From: Syntrophaceae bacterium UBA5764
Lineage (GTDB): Bacteria > Desulfobacterota > Syntrophia > Syntrophales > Smithellaceae
Direction of reading: 5' to 3'
Assembly (NCBI GenBank): GCA_002418825.1
Contig: DIEW01000054.1
Span: 30,577-40,302, forward strand
DNA length: 9,726 bases
Below, in pieces: positions 6,412-9,726 of the stretch; positions within the stretch are counted from its first letter, which is position 1; each line of letters begins with the position of its first letter. The translations under genes and the position numbers were made by a program. The notes beneath the pieces are model-generated. The model saw only the letters and a list, made by a program, of their open reading frames with translations, was not told the DNA's origin and searched no databases.

Positions 6412-6783
6412 CTATATCCATTCAGCCTGCTTTATTGTAATTTTATTATCAACAACATCACCGGTATTAGGGACACCTGACGGCTCTATTAAAATTGCTT
6501 TATATCCTTCTTTTGATGCGGGCTTATGTTCGACTCCTTTTGGTACAACAATCATTTCTCCGGGATTTAATTCAATTACTTTATCTCTTAAATTCATTTG
6601 CATCTTGCCTTCCAGGATTATGAAAGTCTCGTCAGTATCAGAATGTTTATGCCAAATTGACTCGCCTTTGCGTTTGACGATTTTTATCTCGTAATTATTC
6701 ATCATGGCGATGACTCGAACACAATAATCGTCACTGGGCAATTTTGAAAATATTTCCGCTAAATTGATCTTAGCCAGTTTCAT
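6412..6783 (-). CDS. Cupin-domain protein, copy 1
   Basis: A 123-residue single-domain cupin (small beta-barrel). Motif 1 is G40...WH45-x-H47...E52...G59 and motif 2 is G75...P81-x-G83-xx-H86, so all four usual metal ligands (H45, H47, E52, H86) are present and a bound divalent metal is expected. The barrel fold does not reveal the reaction: it could be an isomerase, a dioxygenase or a small-molecule sensor. It shares 77 of about 122 residues (63%) with the next cupin, and the ligands are at identical positions. The ATG at 6783 has GAGGT 6 bases upstream, a good ribosome site. The stop lies 5 bases before its attC site. It probably travelled as a cassette. Confidence 0.88.
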   Translation of the reverse strand: MKLAKINLAEIFSKLPSDDYCVRVIAMMNNYEIKIVKRKGESIWHKHSDTDETFIILEGKMQMNLRDKVIELNPGEMIVVPKGVEHKPASKEGYKAILIEPSGVPNTGDVVDNKITIKQAEWI

Positions 6784-6795
6784 TAGTTTACCTCA

Positions 6796-6829
6796 TAACA
6801 ACGTGCTGCTGCGAATGGCTTTGTTTCTC
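6796..6829 (-). repeat. Degenerate attC-like spacer between the two cupin genes (site E)
   Basis: The 44-base gap has AACAA (6797-6801) facing TTGTT (6821-6825), with GTT-type ends (GTTGTTA and GAGAAAC on the minus strand). It is too short and too poorly paired for a working attC. It could be an internally deleted attC or simply an intergenic spacer. Confidence 0.25.
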
Positions 6830-7196
6830 ATACCCATTCGAACTTTTCAATTGTAATATCACTTTTAACATCACCAGTATTCGATACACCCTCCGGCTCT
6901 ATAAGGATAGCTTTGTATCCGTTCTCAGAAGAAGGCTTATGTTCGACACCTTTCGGGATAACGATCATTTCCCCGGCGTTTACTTCCACCGTGCGATCAC
7001 GGAAGCTCATAACAAGTGTGCCCTCCATGATGATGAATGTTTCGTCTGTTTCCGGATGACTGTGCCAGATGAAGTCACCTTTGAATCTTACGATCTTAAT
7101 ATCATAGTTGTTCATCTTGGCGACCAAACGCACTGCATAGTCAACAGCCGGCAACTTTTTAAACTTGTCCGAAAGGTTAATTTTTTCTACGTTCAC
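6828..7196 (-). CDS. Cupin-domain protein, copy 2 (paralogue of the adjacent cupin)
   Basis: A 122-residue single-domain cupin with the same complete metal site as its neighbour: H45, H47, E52 and H86 in WH-x-H...E and P-x-G-xx-H. It shares the conserved core TDETFII, PKGVEHKP and GYKAILIEP, plus the shared tail NTGDV, with copy 1 at 63% overall identity. The divergence says the duplication is old, or that two related cassettes were captured side by side. The start is a GTG at 7196 with AGGAG 8 bases upstream; an ATG slightly upstream (in AGGAGAATG) is out of frame and gives only a few codons. The start lies 14 bases after the core GTTGTGC of the strongly folded element at 7211-7321. Substrate unknown. 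Confidence 0.87.
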   Translation of the reverse strand: MNVEKINLSDKFKKLPAVDYAVRLVAKMNNYDIKIVRFKGDFIWHSHPETDETFIIMEGTLVMSFRDRTVEVNAGEMIVIPKGVEHKPSSENGYKAILIEPEGVSNTGDVKSDITIEKFEWV

Positions 7197-7210
7197 TCTT
7201 CATTCTCCTT

Positions 7211-7321
7211 GCACAACGGAGCCGCGACTGAGCTGTCCCGTGTAACGGGATCTGTTTTAGTCGCTTGTTCGGCCGCCGCAGGCGTTTGAGCAAGCGACTT
7301 TCAGGCGCGGCTCCGTTCGCC
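7211..7321 (-). repeat. Strongly folded ORF-less attC-like element (site F)
   Basis: Outer arms AACGGAGCCGCG (7215-7226) and CGCGGCTCCGTT (7306-7317) pair perfectly over 12 bp and continue, after one A-G mismatch, through CTGA/TCAG. Inner arms AGTCGCTTGTTC (7259-7270) and GAGCAAGCGACT (7288-7299) pair over 12 bp with one G-U. A side hairpin TCCCGT-GTA-ACGGGA (7236-7250) makes the fold three-way. The ends are GCACAAC (7211-7217) and GTTCGCC (7315-7321), near matches to attC cores; GCACAAC is identical to one core box of site D. It precedes the first cassette gene and has no reading frame of its own. Confidence 0.5.
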
Positions 7322-7345
7322 CGCCAGCGTATGCGGCGGGCGAAC
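7315..7345. repeat. Perfect 11-bp stem hairpin sharing bases with the folded element
   Basis: GTTCGCCCGCC (7315-7325) pairs with GGCGGGCGAAC (7335-7345), and an inner GC/GC extends the stem past one bulged A (7326). No T tract follows on either strand, so it is not an obvious terminator. Bases 7315-7317 are also needed for the 12-bp outer stem of the neighbouring element. Confidence 0.6.
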
Positions 7346-7349
7346 AATG

Positions 7350-7377
7350 TTTATATGGATCGGTGCTAATATTGCAA
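7350..7377 (-). promoter_or_regulatory. Candidate promoter reading into the cassette cluster
   Basis: On the minus strand TTGCAA (7377-7372) and TATAAA (7355-7350) are separated by 16 bases, 4/6 and 5/6 matches to the vegetative consensus. Transcription would start near 7343 and run through the folded element into the two cupins and the cassettes beyond. It would play the part of a cassette promoter (Pc). The evidence is motif match and position only. Confidence 0.35.
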
Positions 7378-7378
7378 A

Positions 7379-7402
7379 CGCCGACAGCACTGTCGGCCTA
7401 AC
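7379..7402 (-). repeat. Perfect short hairpin next to a canonical GTTAGGC core
   Basis: GCCGACAG and CTGTCGGC form a perfect inverted repeat with a 2-base centre. It overlaps GCCTAAC (7396-7402), which on the minus strand reads GTTAGGC, the canonical integron core. No attC arms lie on the upstream side, which is AT-rich. It could mark the first cassette junction, or act as a weak terminator for the Fe-S protein gene that ends at 7446. Confidence 0.4.
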
Positions 7403-7445
7403 ACCCCTCTATCAAAGCTGCGATTTTTGGTTTAATAGCTTAATA

Positions 7446-8285
7446 TTAAACAACTATCAGTCTATTTCCTATCTTTTTAGTGGGGATATTATCTTGATCC
7501 ATATAATAGCTATATTGTTTTGTATTTTTTTTCGCTTTTTCTTTTTTATTCAACGGACAAACCTTGACGCATTCGTCGCAGTCAATCCAGTAATTGTGTC
7601 CGGCGGTGTTGATGACGCGTTCGATTTTTTTGCGGCCTTCTTCAGAATTCAGCGCCAGCGGGTAGATGGCGTGTTTTACAGAGTAGGCAAGGCAGGTCAT
7701 TTTATTAAACTTTCCGTTTTCATCAAAAGCTTTGGCGGGGCATACTTTGATACACGCTTTACAGTTGGGCGGGCAGGGTAGTTCATCAGGAAGGAGTTTA
7801 TCGCCGGGAATGGGCGCGCTGGTAACGACAGCGGCCAGGCGCAAAAGCGAGCCGTATTTGGGGTGATACATCTGTCCGCTTCGGCCAAAACGCCCCAAAC
7901 CCGCTTTTACCGCCGCGTGCTTTAAAGACATCACGCCCCAGGGCTCGAACTGATGAAAAACCATCGGTGCGTAACTGGGAATGGGCATCGCCAGATACTT
8001 GCCTTTGGCTTCAATAAAATTGCTTAAGCTAAGCGCGATGTGGTCAAGTTTGGTGTAGGCGCTGTGATAAGTTCTGTGCACGCCGTAAAGATTGTAACCG
8101 GGCGAGCGCAGCATACCCTGTGGCACGGGAATGCCGAGCACGATAACGGTTTTCGCGTCTTTGCAGACACGCGCGGGATAATGCGCCTCCGGCGTATCGT
8201 CAAAGCGCGACACGGGCGCGAAGCCCACTACGTCCACCTGCGGACGCAAAATTTTTTTGATGGCCTGTTTCAGAGATTCCGCCAT
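7446..8285 (-). CDS. QueG-like protein with two [4Fe-4S] clusters
   Basis: A 279-residue cytoplasmic iron-sulfur protein related to epoxyqueuosine reductase (QueG) and reductive-dehalogenase-like proteins. Two ferredoxin cluster sites are visible: C171, C175, C178, C182 (CPPNCKACIKVCP), and C198 with C236, C239, C243 (WIDCDECVKVCPLNK). The block AVKAGLGRFGRSG (125-137) matches the AGLGWIGKN region of QueG. The catalytic-Asp motif (DSAP) of QueG is not seen at the expected distance; FEPWG stands there instead. The protein is also about 70-100 residues shorter than QueG. I therefore doubt it makes queuosine. I chose the ATG at 8285; a TTG at 8348 would overlap the upstream gene. A 31-base gap to the ACT gene suggests an operon, and a redox role in that pathway is possible. 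Confidence 0.8.
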   Translation of the reverse strand: MAESLKQAIKKILRPQVDVVGFAPVSRFDDTPEAHYPARVCKDAKTVIVLGIPVPQGMLRSPGYNLYGVHRTYHSAYTKLDHIALSLSNFIEAKGKYLAMPIPSYAPMVFHQFEPWGVMSLKHAAVKAGLGRFGRSGQMYHPKYGSLLRLAAVVTSAPIPGDKLLPDELPCPPNCKACIKVCPAKAFDENGKFNKMTCLAYSVKHAIYPLALNSEEGRKKIERVINTAGHNYWIDCDECVKVCPLNKKEKAKKNTKQYSYYMDQDNIPTKKIGNRLIVV

Positions 8286-8316
8286 AATGCCCAGATGATA
8301 TATTATTCGAGTCTCT

Positions 8317-8748
8317 TTAAAATTCGTAGAGCTTTTTGCCCGGTACAACCGTAAAATTGTTTTTGGTCAGGATATCAATGGCTTTTTCCGGATTATCAAA
8401 GCGGAAAAGGATGACGGCGTTTTCGCCGCTTTTTTCCACAAAGGCGTAAAGGTATTCCACGTTGATGCCTTCTTTGGAGACGGCTTCCATCACGCTGTGC
8501 AGTCCGCCCGGCCTGTCGGGCACTTCCACGGCAACTACCGGGGTTTTGCTCACCTGAAAGCCGCTGTCTTTGAGCACTTTGTTTGCTTTTTCCACGTCGT
8601 TGACAATCAGGCGCAGTATGCCGAAGTCCGCCGTTTCCGCGACGGACAGTGTGCGGATATTGATATTAGCGTCTTTAAGCACGCGCGTCGCCTGCTGCAG
8701 CGTGCCGGGTTTGTTTTCCAGAAATACTGATATTTGTTCGACTTGCAT
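8317..8748 (-). CDS. Double ACT-domain protein
   Basis: A 143-residue protein made of two ACT domains, about residues 4-66 and 70-140. Each opens with a beta strand and the typical turn: ENKPGTL (11-17) and PDRPGGL (77-83). ACT domains bind amino acids or other small ligands and regulate enzymes. No catalytic domain is attached. In many anaerobes a protein of this type lies directly beside a phenylacetate-CoA-ligase homologue, often with indolepyruvate:ferredoxin oxidoreductase genes (established gene neighbourhood, from memory), so it may sense an aromatic amino acid or aryl acid. AGGGG and GAGAG lie upstream of the ATG. The gap to the ligase gene is 28 bases, consistent with one operon. Confidence 0.88.
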   Translation of the reverse strand: MQVEQISVFLENKPGTLQQATRVLKDANINIRTLSVAETADFGILRLIVNDVEKANKVLKDSGFQVSKTPVVAVEVPDRPGGLHSVMEAVSKEGINVEYLYAFVEKSGENAVILFRFDNPEKAIDILTKNNFTVVPGKKLYEF

Positions 8749-8776
8749 AATCTCTCGCCCCTTTCTGTAAGATTGC

Positions 8777-9726
8777 TCAAATATGGCGTTTGTCTATAAC
8801 CTTGTCGCCTGTTTTCTGCAATGTATTGGGCCCTACCAGTTTCACGCGCGGCTCGACGCCCAGATAATCCTGCATGTCTTTGACAATGCGTTGTTCTATT
8901 TTCTGCAGTTCTTTGACGCTGCCCGAATCGCTGAAAATTTTATCGCTTACTTCCACCTGCAGCTCGAGGGCGTCCAGCGCGCCCGCTTTATCCACGATGA
9001 GCTGATAGCGCGGCTCAAGCCCTTCGATGTCCACCAGAATCGCCTCAACCTGAGCGGGGAAAATATTGACGCCGCTGATAATCAGCATGTCATCGCTTCT
9101 TTTGAGCGCCCTTTCCATTTTGATGTGCGTGCGACCGCAGCGGCATTGCTCAGTGATAAGCCTGGATATATCGCCGGAACGGTAGCGAAGCAGCGGTATC
9201 GCTTCGCGCGAAAGGGAAGTAAAGACCAGTTCCCCTTCCTGTCCTTCCGGCAGAACTTCACCGGTCTGCGGGTTGATTGTTTCGACGATGAAGTGGTCTT
9301 CAAAAATATGCATGCCGTTATGGCCGGCCATGCATTCCATGGCCACGCCCGGGCCGATAACTTCGGATAGGCCGTAAATATCCAGCGCGGTAATGCCGAA
9401 CGCTTTTTCGATTTCCTCGCGCGTTGTTTTGCTCCACGGCTCCGCGCCGAAAATCCCCACGCGCAGTTTGAAGGATTGCAAATCCAGCCCCATGGTTTTT
9501 GCCTCCTGCGCCAGATGCAAGGCGTAAGAGGGCGTGCAACAGATTACCGTGGGTCCAAAATCGCGCAGAATCATCAATTGCCGCTTGGCGTTGCCGCCGG
9601 AGATAGGGATGACACTCGCGTCAATTTTTTCCGCGCCGTAGTGCAGACCAAGGCCGCCGGTAAAGAGACCATAGGAAAAAGCGTTATGGATGATGTCGTT
9701 TTTGGTGAGGCCCGCGGCCACAAAGC
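8777..9726 (-). CDS. Phenylacetate-CoA ligase family protein, N-terminus outside window
   Basis: An adenylate-forming aryl-CoA ligase that activates phenylacetate or a related aryl acid with ATP and CoA. The frame is open to the window edge; roughly 115-120 N-terminal residues of a protein of about 430 are missing. Visible family blocks are HNAFSYGLFTGGLG, the adenylation motif YGLSE, GELVFTSLSREAIPLLRYRSGD, and RSDDMLIISGVNIFP, which lies at the hinge to the C-terminal domain. CRCGRTH is the usual pair of cysteines before the hinge. The residues just before the hinge read ALKRSDD instead of the more common GRSDD, a small departure. The C-terminal domain is complete and ends at 8777. It is followed by the ACT and Fe-S genes. 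In anaerobes such ligases often work with indolepyruvate:ferredoxin oxidoreductase in aromatic amino acid turnover; that partner is not in view. Confidence 0.92.
   Translation of the reverse strand, partial: FVAAGLTKNDIIHNAFSYGLFTGGLGLHYGAEKIDASVIPISGGNAKRQLMILRDFGPTVICCTPSYALHLAQEAKTMGLDLQSFKLRVGIFGAEPWSKTTREEIEKAFGITALDIYGLSEVIGPGVAMECMAGHNGMHIFEDHFIVETINPQTGEVLPEGQEGELVFTSLSREAIPLLRYRSGDISRLITEQCRCGRTHIKMERALKRSDDMLIISGVNIFPAQVEAILVDIEGLEPRYQLIVDKAGALDALELQVEVSDKIFSDSGSVKELQKIEQRIVKDMQDYLGVEPRVKLVGPNTLQKTGDKVIDKRHI

Larger units (their letters stand above)
3528..7402 (-). mobile_element. Cluster of integron-like gene cassettes without an integrase (CALIN-like)
   Basis: Five single-gene units, all on the minus strand and unrelated in function except for two paralogous cupins, lie between conserved chromosomal blocks. 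They are separated by imperfect palindromes with ends matching or resembling RYYYAAC/GTTRRRY. The two best sites (4226-4353, 6351-6407) also share AACGACGAA next to the core and a following TCAG-x-CG. Start codons follow 3 to about 24 bases after the upstream core, as in promoterless cassettes. Sampled 60-base stretches vary in composition: 18 G/C at 5761-5820 (nuclease gene), 35 at 4981-5040 (membrane methyltransferase gene), 37 at 9001-9060 (flanking ligase gene), which suggests separate origins. No integrase or attI is identifiable in the window. The outer limits are inferred from the weakest sites. Confidence 0.6.

Noticed and set aside
7201..7345. Terminator of an upstream gene
   Set aside because: Stems are strong but no T tract follows on either strand, and the nested, mismatch-bearing form with near-core ends fits a recombination site better.
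3051..7381. 11-base direct repeat ATTGCAAACGC (3051-3061 and 7371-7381) flanking the small-protein gene and cassette cluster
   Set aside because: Tempting as an attachment-site pair, but several 11-base matches are expected by chance in a window this size, and neither copy coincides with the attC-like boundaries.
3462..7445. CRISPR array or toxin-antitoxin island
   Set aside because: Palindromes differ in sequence and length with gene-sized spacing, so they are not CRISPR repeats, and no adjacent pair looks like a toxin and antitoxin.
3462..7445. Transposon or insertion sequence as the source of the foreign genes
   Set aside because: I see no transposase, no terminal inverted repeats at the outer limits and no clear target duplication.

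Overview
The window looks like chromosomal DNA of a Gram-negative anaerobe, most likely a deltaproteobacterium (Desulfobacterota). This is an inference from gene content: archease-rtcB next to gyrA, a phenylacetate-CoA-ligase homologue followed by a double-ACT protein as in many anaerobes, and an 8-cysteine two-[4Fe-4S] QueG-like protein.

Layout. Positions 1-1005 hold the C-terminal beta-pinwheel of GyrA (5' end outside the window), closed by a clear intrinsic terminator (1037-1068). A probable two-gene operon follows: archease (1117-1533) and the RNA ligase rtcB (1526-2968), overlapping by 8 bases; its promoter is placed so that the archease message may be leaderless. Next is a short stretch that looks like a dispersed-repeat remnant with a good promoter (2988-3081), then a small protein with two copies of a four-cysteine module (3141-3461). 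At the far right, on the minus strand, are a partial phenylacetate-CoA ligase (8777-9726), a double-ACT protein (8317-8748) and the Fe-S protein (7446-8285), probably one operon.

Between these conserved blocks, at about 3528-7402, lie five minus-strand single-gene units unrelated to each other in function: a TGS1-like SAM methyltransferase, an isoprenylcysteine-carboxyl-methyltransferase-like membrane protein, a NucS/DUF91-type PD-(D/E)XK nuclease, and two cupins that are 63% identical to each other. They differ in base composition. They are separated by short imperfect palindromes whose ends read RYYYAAC...GTTRRRY or close to it. Two of these (4226-4353 and 6351-6407) look like genuine integron attC recombination sites: unpaired spacers, an extrahelical base, and a shared sequence beside the core. 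Start codons lie 3 to about 24 bases after each upstream core site. No integrase is present, so I read the region as a sedentary cassette cluster without an integrase in view (CALIN-like), read on the minus strand from a candidate promoter near 7350-7377. The right edge carries a canonical GTTAGGC core, a perfect hairpin, and a strongly folded ORF-less element whose arms can pair in two exclusive ways.

The flanking blocks serve DNA topology, RNA repair and aryl-acid/CoA metabolism. The cassette genes look like independently acquired accessory functions and do not form an obvious pathway.
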